Assembly: GCF_900221005.1 (NCBI RefSeq)
Contig: NZ_OBQI01000001.1
Coordinates: 992,001 to 1,056,000 of the forward strand
Length of the DNA stretch: 64,000 nt
Reading direction: 5' to 3'
DNA from: Blastococcus aggregatus
Lineage (GTDB): Bacteria; Actinomycetota; Actinomycetes; Mycobacteriales; Geodermatophilaceae
Shown: positions 33,037-41,365 of the stretch, one piece after another
Numbering within the stretch: the first letter of the stretch is position 1
Layout of the letters: each line of letters starts with the position of its first letter
Notes under the pieces: model-generated
Told to the model about the DNA's origin: nothing
Database searches by the model: none
The model's input: only the letters and a program-made list of their open reading frames with translations
Program-made: the position numbers and the translations under genes

Positions 33037-33107
33037 CGCGGTGGTGTGCTCCTGCTCAGTCGCGGTCACACCCCAATGATGCGCTCGAATAGTAAGTACG
33101 CAAAGAG

Positions 33108-33136
33108 TTGGTGCACCAAGTGTTAGCAGGCTAACA
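33108..33136. promoter_or_regulatory. Palindromes between DUF5313 and MarR genes, likely operator
   Basis: A 12-bp perfect palindrome TTGGTGCACCAA (33108-33119) is followed by TGTTAG-N4-CTAACA (33121-33136). Both are AT-richer than their surroundings and sit upstream of the 33036 gene. A related ACCATTGGT sequence precedes the MarR gene near 33700. They fit binding sites for the OhrR-like regulator. Confidence 0.55.
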
Positions 33137-33161
33137 GTCCTCGGGTCGACGCCGCGTGAGG

Positions 33162-33677
33162 TCAGGCGGGCGTTGCCGACTTGGCGGCCTCGCCGCCGGG
33201 CGCGGAGAGTGCCTGCTGCGAGGCGGCGATCACATGGGTGAGGACCCCGTGCAGGTTCACCAGCTCCTCGATCGGCATGCCGAGGCGCTCGACGATGCCG
33301 GCCGGGATCTTCTCCGCCTCCGCGCGGAGCGCCTGCCCCTTGTCGGTGAGCGCCAGGGCGAGGTTCCGCTGGTCGTCGGTATCCCGCTCCCGGCGCAGCA
33401 GCCCGGCGGCCTCCAGCCGCTTCAGGAGCGGCGACAGCGTGCCGGGGTCCAGCTGGAGCAGGCCGGAGAGCTTCTTCACCGACAAGGTCCCGTACTGCCA
33501 CAGCGCCAGCATCACCAGGTACTGCGGGTGGGTGAGGCCGAGCGGCTCGAGGACCGGCCGGTAGACCGCGACCACGTTGCGCGCCGCCACGGACAGGGCG
33601 AAGCAGACCTGTCGATCGAGGGCGAGGACGTCATCGGAGGCGACAGCGGCGTCCGTGCGGGCTTCAGTGGTCGTCAC
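33162..33677 (-). CDS. OhrR-like MarR-family redox regulator
   Basis: A 171-residue MarR protein of the OhrR branch. The N-terminal helix DRQVCFALSVAARNVVAVYRPVLEPLGLTHPQYLVMLALW carries the reactive Cys (QVCFAL) used by OhrR to sense organic peroxides. The winged helix is LSVKKLSGLLQLDPGTLSPLLKRLEAAGLLRRERDTDDQRNLALALT. GTG 33677 is chosen because the family N-terminus is short; no ribosome site is evident, so the mRNA may be leaderless. No Ohr/OsmC gene is adjacent. Likely targets are itself and the DUF5313 gene. Confidence 0.88.
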   Translation of the reverse strand: MTTTEARTDAAVASDDVLALDRQVCFALSVAARNVVAVYRPVLEPLGLTHPQYLVMLALWQYGTLSVKKLSGLLQLDPGTLSPLLKRLEAAGLLRRERDTDDQRNLALALTDKGQALRAEAEKIPAGIVERLGMPIEELVNLHGVLTHVIAASQQALSAPGGEAAKSATPA

Positions 33678-33710
33678 CCGCACATCGTAGATTGCGTGGC
33701 GGACCAATGG

Positions 33711-34682
33711 TTAGCTCTCCAACGGTTGAGCGTCCCCGGCGGGCAGGTGTGCGGCGATCTCCGCCAGCCGGATGAAGTACCGGTGGCTGGTCATGAAGGT
33801 CAGTGCTGCAGCGTGCTCGGTGAAGTGGTGCTCGAGGTCCGCTGAGACCCGACCGCGCGGGTGTAGCCCGTAGTTGCGCAGGTCTCGCAGGTACGTGGCG
33901 TGGGAGCGGAGCTCCTCGAGCGCCTCCCGCCGTACTCCGCCCAGCTTCTGCTGGACGAGGGTCTCGTGGACCAGGCGGATGACCGCGGCCGTGGCGGTGT
34001 CCTCGTCGAGCTTGCGCGCCAGCTGAGCGGAGCGACCACGGAGCCGCTCGCCGAGGGCGTACCAGGCGGCCTCGCTGGCCGAGCCCAGCATGTTCACCGC
34101 GGCCAGGTGCATGCCTCGGCGGTGCGCGCGCAAGGCTTCGTCGACGCAGCGCACGCCGCGCTCGCCGAGCAGCCCGGCGATGTCGGCGGTGTACAGGTCG
34201 GTGTCGAGCAGCGCGGTCCCGCCAAGCGCTGGCGGTGAGGTCAGCGCGTAGGAGGACGCGACCTCCTCCACGACGTCGGGGGCGTAGTAGCCGCCGGTGG
34301 TGTTGCCGCTGCGCACGTTGTGGATCGACACCTCGCCGTCGGGGTTGCGCACCGGCAGGACGACTCCGGAGGCGGCCAGCTCGGCCAGTGCGCGGCGGAC
34401 CGCCCGGGCAATCCGCACCCGAGCCAACTGCGGCACGTCGCGGCGGGCCAGGGGGGCCGGGTCGGCGTCGGCCTGCAGGTCCAGCGTCTCCCCGTGCGTC
34501 AGGGCGGGCACGCCTTCGCGCTCCCGCACAGCGGCCTCGAGCGCGTCGGTGGTTACCGCGCCACGGGCGGCGAGCGTGTCGAGGACCAACTGCTTGGCGG
34601 CGAGGACGTCGGCTCTGGTCGGGGTAAGAGCCTCGTCCAGGGCGGCATGGAACTGCGGCGGCACGTGGGTGTTGCGGACCAC
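33711..34682 (-). CDS. HEPN-domain protein with Rx4H motif
   Basis: A 323-residue protein. The N-terminal ~110 residues are helical with a winged-helix look (LAAKQLVLDTLAARGAVTTDALEAAV). The C-terminal half is a HEPN-like helical bundle: HRRGMHLAAVNMLGSASEAAWYALGERL, then ATYLRDLRNYGLHPRG, where RNYGLH is the Rx4H motif of HEPN ribonucleases, and a last helix (LTFMTSHRYFIRLAEIAAHL). Such proteins often act as defence or toxin RNases. GTG 34682 follows GGAGG at 6 bases. It is the last gene before attR and is alone, without an MNT-type antitoxin next to it. Confidence 0.62.
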   Translation of the reverse strand: MVRNTHVPPQFHAALDEALTPTRADVLAAKQLVLDTLAARGAVTTDALEAAVREREGVPALTHGETLDLQADADPAPLARRDVPQLARVRIARAVRRALAELAASGVVLPVRNPDGEVSIHNVRSGNTTGGYYAPDVVEEVASSYALTSPPALGGTALLDTDLYTADIAGLLGERGVRCVDEALRAHRRGMHLAAVNMLGSASEAAWYALGERLRGRSAQLARKLDEDTATAAVIRLVHETLVQQKLGGVRREALEELRSHATYLRDLRNYGLHPRGRVSADLEHHFTEHAAALTFMTSHRYFIRLAEIAAHLPAGDAQPLES

Positions 34683-35165
34683 GTTATGCCTCCCTCCGCT
34701 TCCTGGCCGACTGTGCCAGACGCCGACGTGCCGCCAATCGCTCGCCACGGCGCTCGGTGCGGGCTGCAACTGCGGCCGACCTAGCCGGCGACCGGCCGTC
34801 GTCCACCTACGCGACCACCGACCCGCGCATGGGTTCCTGGGTAACACCCGCCCATCGGAGAACTGCCTACGGCTGGTTCAGGCCGACAACGTCGCGCGGA
34901 TGCGCATAGCCCTGAGCGGAGGGCGGAAGACCGCCGGCCGACAGCACGCCTACTGTCGCCGTCGCCCGGCGACTCCGCGACCGCCTCCTCAGCCACGCCC
35001 CAGCCACAAACCCCCCGGAATGCTGGCGAACGCTGTACCGAGAGTGATGAACGGTGGAGAATGCCCGAACGGGGATCCCACCGGTGAATCCGCAGGTCAC
35101 AACACGATAGCCAGACGAACCCGCAGGTCAGAGCAGCGCTGAAGGATGTCACGCCGGGTGATGGG
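34683..35165. other. Right end of the island, no supported gene
   Basis: About 480 bp between the HEPN gene and attR. Frames on both strands are open in part but show no ribosome site or recognisable protein. One crosses the att repeat and is a tRNA artefact. Integrase arm sites would be expected here, but I could not pick them out. Confidence 0.45.
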
Positions 35166-35212
35166 TAGCGGTTTTCAAGACCGCCGCCATCGGCCACTAG
35201 GCGAGCCCTCCT
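35166..35212. repeat. attR, right copy of the 47-bp core repeat (5' half of tRNA-Ser)
   Basis: It is identical to 8816-8862. Only the 5' half of the tRNA is present, followed to the right by what should be the native upstream region of tRNA-Ser. On the minus strand a TAGAGT, resembling a -10 box, lies about 12 bases upstream of the tRNA 5' end. Confidence 0.92.
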
Positions 35213-35247
35213 GGCCCCCGCACTCTAGGCGGCGTGCGACGCGCGGC

Positions 35248-36279
35248 TCAGGACGCCCAGTTCTTCACCTTCTCGAGCGTCGTGACCGTGTCGGGCCCGT
35301 CGACCGACACGTTGAGCACGGTCACCCCGGCGTCGCGGTAGGCCTCGATGCGCTCGCGCACGAAGCTCTCGGGCCCGACGAGCGAGGTGGCGTCGAGGAA
35401 GGCCTGCGGCACGGCGGCCGCGGCCTCCTCCTTCCTGCCGGCGAGGTAGAGGTCCTGGATGAGCTCGGCCTCGGCCTCGAACCCGTAGCGGCGGAAGAGC
35501 TGGTTGTAGAAGTTGCGCTCGCGGGCGCCCATGCCGCCGACGTAGAGCGCGATGCCGGGCCGGGCGCGGTCGCGCAGGTGCTCGAGGCCCTCGCCGATGG
35601 CCACGGCGCCGCCGGCGACGACCTCCAGCGGGCCCAGGTCGGCCGGCCGCTCGGCCCTGCCTTCGGCGAGGGACTCGCCCCACACCTCGGCGGCCCGCTC
35701 GGGCCAGAACAGCGTCGGCATCCATCCGTCGGCGAGCTCCGCGGTCAGCTCGACGTTCTTGGGGCCGAGGGCGGCCAGGTAGATCGGGATGCGGTCGCGC
35801 ACCGGGTGCGTGATGAGCTTGAGCGGCTTGCCGAGGCCCGTGCCCTGCCCCTCGGCCAGCGGCAGGGAGTAGTAGCGGCCGTCGTGCTCGACGGGCTCGC
35901 GCCGCCACACCTTGCGGCAGATCTCGATGACCTCCCGCGTGCGTCCGAGGGGAGCGTCGTACGGGACCCCGTGGAAGCCCTCGATCACCTGCGGCCCGGA
36001 GGCACCGAGCCCGAGGATGCAGCGGCCGTCGCTCAGCAGGTCGACGCCCGCGGCGGTCATGGCCAGCAGGCTGGGGGTGCGGGTGTAGATCGGCAGGATC
36101 GACGAGCCGATCTGGATCCGCTCGGTGACGGCGGCCAGGTACCCCATCAGCGAGACGGCGTCGACGCCGTAGGCCTCGGCGACCCAGACGATGTCGATGC
36201 CGGCCGACTCCAGCGTGGCGACCCGCTCGGCCGCCTCCTTCATCCCGTTCGCGTACCCGACACCGGTGGCGATGCGCAT
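35248..36279 (-). CDS. LLM-class F420-dependent oxidoreductase
   Basis: A 343-residue luciferase-like (LLM) protein. It has the start MRIATGVGYANGMKEAAERVATLESAGIDIVWVAEAYGVDAV, the barrel segments TERIQIGSSILPIYTRTPSLLAMTAAGVDLLSDGRCILGLGASGPQVIEGFHGVPYD, and VRDRIPIYLAALGPKNVELTAELADGWMP. These match the group that uses the deazaflavin F420 as hydride carrier in actinobacteria. ATG 36279 is the natural start. Natively it lies just upstream of tRNA-Ser on the same strand; the island now separates them. It follows the thioesterase gene by 11 bp. Substrate unknown. Confidence 0.9.
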   Translation of the reverse strand: MRIATGVGYANGMKEAAERVATLESAGIDIVWVAEAYGVDAVSLMGYLAAVTERIQIGSSILPIYTRTPSLLAMTAAGVDLLSDGRCILGLGASGPQVIEGFHGVPYDAPLGRTREVIEICRKVWRREPVEHDGRYYSLPLAEGQGTGLGKPLKLITHPVRDRIPIYLAALGPKNVELTAELADGWMPTLFWPERAAEVWGESLAEGRAERPADLGPLEVVAGGAVAIGEGLEHLRDRARPGIALYVGGMGARERNFYNQLFRRYGFEAEAELIQDLYLAGRKEEAAAAVPQAFLDATSLVGPESFVRERIEAYRDAGVTVLNVSVDGPDTVTTLEKVKNWAS

Positions 36280-36290
36280 GCGTCCGTCCT

Positions 36291-37136
36291 CTACGTCTCT
36301 CGGATCGTGAGTGGCGCGCCGCTCGGCCCCCGCACCAGCACGCTCTGCGCGCTGAAGCCGAGCGGCCCGTCGGCGTCGAACAGGTGGGCGCCACTGGTGC
36401 CGGCGCCGAGGGAACCGATGTGGGCGGTCGTCCTGAGGCCCACCCAGTCCCCGGACAGGGGGCGGAAGGTGTTGATCGTCGTGTCGGCGTTGATCGCCTG
36501 GACGGCAGGAGCGGCCGGCCGGGCGGCTCCCCGGGTGCCGCGGAGGAGGTGCGGCACCGCGTAGGTCCAGTCGGCGATGGCGGCGACGGTGACGGTGCTC
36601 GAGTTCGCTTCCCCCTCGACGACCGGCACGGCGAGCCGGAACCACACGACGTCGGTGTCGACGTCGACGGAGACGTCGATCGCGTGGTGGAAGGCGGGCC
36701 GATCGGAGCCGGGCCGGGTGAAGGGCGAGGCCCCCGTGGGGTCGCCCGCGGGAGGCCGCGGCGGCGGCGCGTCCTCGGTCTCGTCGACGACGAGGTCGGC
36801 CACCCGGACCCGCAGCGCGGTAGCCCGGACGCACAGCTCGTCGCCGGCGTACATGGCGACGTCGACGAGATCGATGCTCTTGCCGGACCGGGCGGCCGTC
36901 GTCTCGACCCGGAGGGGCACCATCGGCGCCGCCCGCATCATGTCGACGGTCAGCCGGACGACCTGGCGCTGCACCTCGCTGGGATGGCGCTCCGCGGCGC
37001 GGCCCATGGCGGCGAGCATGGCGCTGCCGTGCAGGGTGCCCTCGTACCAGGGCCCCCGCGTGAGCGGCCCGGGAACGAGCAGGTCGCCGTCCCGGCGGAA
37101 CAGCGCCTCGTCGCGCTTCGGCGTCCAACCCGTCAT
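36291..37136 (-). CDS. Thioesterase-family (double hot-dog, TesB-like) protein
   Basis: A 281-residue protein of the TesB-like/4HBT_3 group with two hot-dog folds. The N-terminal half has RGPWYEGTLHGSAMLAAMGRAAERH and VVRLTVDMMRAAPMVPLRVETTAARSGKSIDLVDVAMYAG. The C-terminal half has FRLAVPVVEGEANSSTVTVAAIADWTYAVPHLL and the typical NADTTINTFRPLSGDWVGLRTTAHIG. It should hydrolyse acyl-CoA thioesters. ATG 37136 is used; an in-frame GTG six codons upstream is possible. It is co-directional with the F420 oxidoreductase, 11 bp apart, so the two are probably one unit. Confidence 0.85.
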   Translation of the reverse strand: MTGWTPKRDEALFRRDGDLLVPGPLTRGPWYEGTLHGSAMLAAMGRAAERHPSEVQRQVVRLTVDMMRAAPMVPLRVETTAARSGKSIDLVDVAMYAGDELCVRATALRVRVADLVVDETEDAPPPRPPAGDPTGASPFTRPGSDRPAFHHAIDVSVDVDTDVVWFRLAVPVVEGEANSSTVTVAAIADWTYAVPHLLRGTRGAARPAAPAVQAINADTTINTFRPLSGDWVGLRTTAHIGSLGAGTSGAHLFDADGPLGFSAQSVLVRGPSGAPLTIRET

Positions 37137-37251
37137 CCGGTGACGTCCCGGGACCGTTGCGCTCGCACGATGAGGCTCCTCAGCAGGCCAGGGACGACCG
37201 CTGGGGCCGTGCACTCCCGGTGCAGTGTGCCATCGCACACCTGGACCGCCC

Positions 37252-39894
37252 TCAGGACGCCGGGAGCAGGGCCGCGCGCCAGGCGGCCGCGGCGGCCTCG
37301 GCCGGCAGCGGGCGGGAGAGCAGGTAGCCCTGCGCGAAGTCGCACGCCTGCCCCTGGAGCCAGGCGAGCTGGGCCTCCTCCTCGACGCCCTCGGCCACGA
37401 CGCTCAGCCCGAAGGTGTGCGCGGCGCGGATCATCAGCGCGACCAGCTCCGCGTGGCCCGAGTCGGCCGAGGAGATGAAGCTGCGGTCGATCTTCAGCGT
37501 GTCCACGGGCATGCCGGCCAGCTGGCCGATCGAGGTGTAGCCGGTGCCGAAGTCGTCGATCGCGACCGCGACGCCCAGCTCGCGCAGCGCGACGAGGTGC
37601 CCGAAGGCGGCCGGCTCGCTGACCAGCACGGTCTCGGTGACCTCGACGATCAGCAGCTCGGCGGGAAGTCCGGAGGCGGCGAGGGCGTCGGTGACGTCCT
37701 GGACGACGCGCGGGTCGGAGAGGTGGCGGCCCGAGACGTTGACCGCGACGGTGAGCTCCGCCGCGACCGGGTCCTCGGCGCGCCAGGCAGCGATCTGCCG
37801 GGTGGCCTCGTGCAGGACCCAGCGGTCGAGGTCGCAGATCAGCTTGCTGCTCTCGGCCACGGGGATGAAGTCGTTGGGCGGCACCATGCCGACGCCGGGA
37901 CGGTTCCACCGCACCAGCGCCTCGTAGCCCTCGAGCCGGCCGGCGGCCAGCCCGACGACCGGCTGGTAGTGGACCTCCAGCTCGCCGGCAGCCAGCCCCG
38001 CGGTCAGCGCCGTCTCCATCTCGGAGTGGGCGGCCAGCTGGGCGCGCAGGGACTCGTCGAACAGCTCGGCCCGCCCTCGTCCGCGCGCCTTGGCGCGGTA
38101 GGCGGCGGCGTCGGCCTCGGCGAACAGGGCGTCGGCGTCCACGGCGGCGTCCTGGGCGACGGCGATGCCGATGCTGGCGCCGACCCGCATGTCCTGGCCG
38201 CCCTCGTGGATCGGCCGGCTGAGGGTGTCGATGAGCCGCTCGGCCAGCTCGGCCAGCTCGCGCTCCGCGGAGACCTGCTCGACGAGCACGACGAACTCGT
38301 CGCCGCCCAGCCGGCAGACGACGTCCCCGGGGCGCAGGGCCGAGCGCAGCCGGCCGGCCACGGTGCGCAGCACCGTGTCGCCGGTCGCGTGACCGAAGCG
38401 GTCGTTGACCCCCTTGAAGCCGTCGAGGTCGACGAAGAGCAGCCCGGTCATGGTCCCGGCGCGGCGGCCGCGGTGCAGCGCGGCCGCGGTCAGCGTGCGC
38501 GCCTGGGTGCGGTTGGGCAGGTCGGTGAGGGGATCGTGCGCGGCCTGGTGGGCCAGCGCGGTCCGCAGCGCCTCGCGCTCGCGGACCGAGGCCACGAGCT
38601 GCTCCACGGAGGCGTGCAGCAGCTCGCCCAGCGGGCCGGGGAGCGGATCGGCGAGGACCGGGTCGGAGAGGTCGCCGCGGGTCACGGCGGCGGCCTGGGT
38701 CTGGATGTGGCTCAGCCCGGCCACCGTGGTGGCCAGCGCTGCGGAGACGGTGCGCGCCTCGCGGGGGCCGCTGCTGGTGATGTCCACGAGCTGCCCGTGG
38801 CTGATCTGCTCGGCCTGGTCGGCGAGCCGGCGGAGGACGCGCGAGACGTTGCGCCCGACCAGCACGGCGCCGGCCAGCGAGGCCAGCACCAGCCCCAGCC
38901 CGATCGCCAGCACCGCGTTCCGCCGCCCGATGGCCGCCGCGCGGTCCGCGGCGGAGAGCTCCTGGGCCTCGGCGACGGCCTGGTCGAGGAACCCGGTGAG
39001 CACGACGTCCCGCTCCACGGTCTGCTGCACGAGGGTGACCAGCTGGGCGATGGGCAGCGCGGCGGCCGTCCGGCCGTCGGCGTACGCCGCCAGGACGTCG
39101 TCCACGGCGGTGAGCTCGGGGGAGTCGGTCAGCTCGTCCCAGCGGTCGCGCAGCGAGGCCTGCGACAGGTCGTCCAGGTGCGCCCGCTCGTCGAGGTAGA
39201 GCTCCCAGCTGACGCCCCACGCGGTGGGGTCGACCTGGTCGGGGATCAGCTGCCGGCCGATGAACTCGGGCAGCAGGCGGCTCGCGGCCGCCGCGACGTC
39301 GGCGATGTCCTGCACGTCGTGGGTCGCGGCCGTGGTCGGCACGGGCGCCTCGGCGGAGCCGGCGGCGCGGACCGCCTGGTCCTGCGCGTCGGCCACCTCG
39401 TCGGCCAGGGCCAGGTACCGCTGGAAGATCTCGCGGACGTCGGCAGCCCCGGTGTCCGCCGCGACGCGCAGGGCGGCGAGCCGCCGGGTCGCGGTCCGGG
39501 CGGTGGGCTCGTCGATCGAGCCGGGGCGGATCCGCCCGAGCGCCTCGTCGGTGGCCGAGCGGCTGGAGCGGACCAGGTCCGTGACCAGCTCGCCCAGCCC
39601 GGGCACGCCCTCGGCGATGCCGAACTCGCTGAGGTTGTCGGGGTTCCCGACGACGGTGAGGGACAGGGTGGGCACGATCTCGTGGACGATCGCGCTGCGG
39701 ACGGCGTTCAGCCGCGCCAGGGCGCCGACGGATGCCTCCGACCGGGTCGCCTGCTCGGCGTCCTGGATCGCCACCCGCGTGATCGTTCCGGTGAGAGCCA
39801 CCACGCCGACCAGCGGCACGAGGACGAGAGCGGTCAGGTACGCCCACAGGGGCGTGCCCCGGCGGCGCTGTGCCGCCCGTTCCTGGATCCGCAT
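37252..39894 (-). CDS. GGDEF-EAL bifunctional c-di-GMP protein with HAMP sensor
   Basis: An 880-residue membrane protein. The first helix (LWAYLTALVLVPLVGVVALTG) and a second near 345-365 (NAVLAIGLGLVLASLAGAVLVG) frame a ~310-residue extracellular helical sensor. A HAMP region leads to GGDEF: RLGGDEFVVLVE is intact, and RPGD five residues upstream is the inhibitory I-site. The EAL domain keeps YEALVRW, NVSGRHL, VEVTETV, AIDDFGTGYTS, LKIDRSF and VAEGVE, so both synthesis and hydrolysis of c-di-GMP look possible. ATG 39894 begins at the cytoplasmic basic stretch. It is divergent from the MFS gene. Confidence 0.94.
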   Translation of the reverse strand: MRIQERAAQRRRGTPLWAYLTALVLVPLVGVVALTGTITRVAIQDAEQATRSEASVGALARLNAVRSAIVHEIVPTLSLTVVGNPDNLSEFGIAEGVPGLGELVTDLVRSSRSATDEALGRIRPGSIDEPTARTATRRLAALRVAADTGAADVREIFQRYLALADEVADAQDQAVRAAGSAEAPVPTTAATHDVQDIADVAAAASRLLPEFIGRQLIPDQVDPTAWGVSWELYLDERAHLDDLSQASLRDRWDELTDSPELTAVDDVLAAYADGRTAAALPIAQLVTLVQQTVERDVVLTGFLDQAVAEAQELSAADRAAAIGRRNAVLAIGLGLVLASLAGAVLVGRNVSRVLRRLADQAEQISHGQLVDITSSGPREARTVSAALATTVAGLSHIQTQAAAVTRGDLSDPVLADPLPGPLGELLHASVEQLVASVREREALRTALAHQAAHDPLTDLPNRTQARTLTAAALHRGRRAGTMTGLLFVDLDGFKGVNDRFGHATGDTVLRTVAGRLRSALRPGDVVCRLGGDEFVVLVEQVSAERELAELAERLIDTLSRPIHEGGQDMRVGASIGIAVAQDAAVDADALFAEADAAAYRAKARGRGRAELFDESLRAQLAAHSEMETALTAGLAAGELEVHYQPVVGLAAGRLEGYEALVRWNRPGVGMVPPNDFIPVAESSKLICDLDRWVLHEATRQIAAWRAEDPVAAELTVAVNVSGRHLSDPRVVQDVTDALAASGLPAELLIVEVTETVLVSEPAAFGHLVALRELGVAVAIDDFGTGYTSIGQLAGMPVDTLKIDRSFISSADSGHAELVALMIRAAHTFGLSVVAEGVEEEAQLAWLQGQACDFAQGYLLSRPLPAEAAAAAWRAALLPAS

Positions 39895-40042
39895 GGTGCT
39901 GCCTTCGGCGTTCGGGGTCGCCTGCTTGAGCGGCCTCCCCCGCCGGGGGCAGGTTCCGGCCGTTCCGGAGCCGACTGCCGGCGCCCTCCGGGGCGCGCCG
40001 ACAATGGCTGCGCCGTGCGCCGCGCGGCGGAACGGAGGGCAC

Positions 40043-41266
40043 GTGTCGCAGCAGGCCTCCGCGGACGCCGCCCGGGCGGGGACGACGCCGCGCTGGTGGT
40101 GGGTCGCCGCTCCGGCGGCCGTGCTGGTGCTCGTGGCGCTGTGCCTCCGGGCGCCGTTCGCCGCCGTCGGGCCGCTGCTCGGCGAGCTGGGCGACGATCT
40201 CGGGCTCTCGACCGGGGCGCTCGCCGTCGTCACCGCGCTGCCGCTGGTCTGCTTCGGGCTGGTGTCCCCCTTCGCCCCCGCGCTGGCCGCCCGGTTCGGG
40301 GTGCACGGCGCCGTCCTGGTCGGGGTGGCCCTGATCGCGGCGGGTGTGCTGCTGCGGGTGGCGGGGGCGCCGGGGCTCTTCATCGGAACCGTGCTGCTCA
40401 GCGGCGGGATCGCGGTGGGCAACGTGCTGCTGCCGGCCGCGGCGCGGGAGGAGTACGGCGCGCGGGCCGCCGTCGTGCTGGGGCTGATCACCGCGTCGAT
40501 GTCCGGCTCGGCGGCCCTCGGGGCGGGTCTGGCCCGGCCCCTGTCGTCGGCGGCCGGCGGCCCGGGCGCCGGGCTGCTGCTGTGGGGCGTGCTGGTGCTG
40601 GTCGCGCTGCTGGCGATGGGCGCGCTGGCCCGCGCCCGCCGCGGGGCTCCCCGGCCCGGGGCTGCACCCTCCGGGGGCCGCACCGCGATCCTGCGCGACC
40701 GGGTGGCCCTGGCGGTGACCCTGTACTTCGGATTCCAGTCGCTGTCCTTCTACGCGATGCTCACCTGGCTGGCCGACGTCCTGGAGTCCGAGTCCGGCGT
40801 CTCCCCCGTCGCCGCCGGCGGGCTGCTGGCCGTGGCCACCGGGCTGGCGGTGCCCCTGGCGCTGGTGATCCCCGGGCTGGCCGGCCGCCGCCCCGGGCAG
40901 CAGGGCTGGATCCTGCTGGGCGCTCTCCCGGCGATCGCGGCGATCACCGGGCTGCTCCTGGCGCCGGAGGCCGCGCCCCTGCTGTGGGCGGCCCTCTACG
41001 GGTTCGGCAGCGGCGTCGCGTTCCCGCTGTCGATTATGCTGATCGTGGCCCGCAGCCGGGACGTCGCCCAGACCGGCCGGCTCTCGGCCACCGCGCAGAG
41101 CGTCGGCTACCTGCTCGCGGCGACCGGACCGCTGGGGGTGGGGCTGCTGCACGACGCCACCGGCGCGTGGGCGCCCGGCCTGCTGCTCATGCTGACCGCC
41201 GTCGTCCTGCAGTTGGTGGTGGGCCTGGCCGCCGCCCGCCCCCGCCTGCTCTCCCCCGCCGCCTGA
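40043..41266 (+). CDS. MFS transporter, CynX/NimT type
   Basis: A 407-residue major facilitator with about 12 membrane helices. The start of the first helix (WWWVAAPAAVLVLVALCLRAPFAAVGPLLGELGDDLGLSTGALAVVTALPLVCFGLVSPFAP) is typical of the CynX/NimT group (cyanate- or nitroimidazole-related exporters). GTG 40043 with GGAGG upstream is preferred over longer frames, because only Arg-rich sequence precedes it. A convergent hairpin at 41311-41338 follows. Substrate not predictable. Confidence 0.86.
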   Translation: MSQQASADAARAGTTPRWWWVAAPAAVLVLVALCLRAPFAAVGPLLGELGDDLGLSTGALAVVTALPLVCFGLVSPFAPALAARFGVHGAVLVGVALIAAGVLLRVAGAPGLFIGTVLLSGGIAVGNVLLPAAAREEYGARAAVVLGLITASMSGSAALGAGLARPLSSAAGGPGAGLLLWGVLVLVALLAMGALARARRGAPRPGAAPSGGRTAILRDRVALAVTLYFGFQSLSFYAMLTWLADVLESESGVSPVAAGGLLAVATGLAVPLALVIPGLAGRRPGQQGWILLGALPAIAAITGLLLAPEAAPLLWAALYGFGSGVAFPLSIMLIVARSRDVAQTGRLSATAQSVGYLLAATGPLGVGLLHDATGAWAPGLLLMLTAVVLQLVVGLAAARPRLLSPAA

Positions 41267-41310
41267 GGGCAGCACCCGAGCGACGATCAGGTGACCTGAT
41301 CCCCGAGCGT

Positions 41311-41338
41311 CCTCCCTCACGGTGCGCGGTGAGGGAGG
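41311..41338. terminator. Hairpin terminator between convergent genes
   Basis: A perfect 10-bp stem (41311-41320 with 41329-41338) and 8-base loop lies 45 bp after the MFS stop and 28 bp before the ABC-transporter stop. Confidence 0.75.
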
Positions 41339-41365
41339 AGGCGCGGCGGTGAGGGAGGACGGCGA

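Larger units (their letters stand above)
8816..35212. mobile_element. 26.4-kb genomic island integrated in tRNA-Ser
   Basis: A perfect 47-bp direct repeat (8816-8862 and 35166-35212) corresponds to the anticodon-to-5'-end half of tRNA-Ser(UGA). An excisionase-like gene and a tyrosine integrase lie directly inside the left repeat, the usual arrangement for a site-specific element. Cargo includes restriction-modification, methyltransferase, NurA, HEPN, antitoxin and several further recombinase genes, plus metabolic genes near the right end. I see a RepL-like replication protein but no relaxase, FtsK/TraB translocase, type IV secretion or phage structural genes. It is therefore a genomic island or mobilisable remnant rather than a complete ICE or prophage. 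Confidence 0.88.

Noticed and set aside
34781-35197. Minus-strand frame beginning with the same peptide as the one over tRNA-Ser at 8533-8847
   Set aside because: The shared start is simply the translated att repeat; the rest shows no protein-like pattern.
37133-41320. Very long open frames opposite the GGDEF-EAL and MFS genes
   Set aside because: They are Gly/Arg/Ala-rich shadow frames caused by high GC; the opposite strands carry clear domain proteins.
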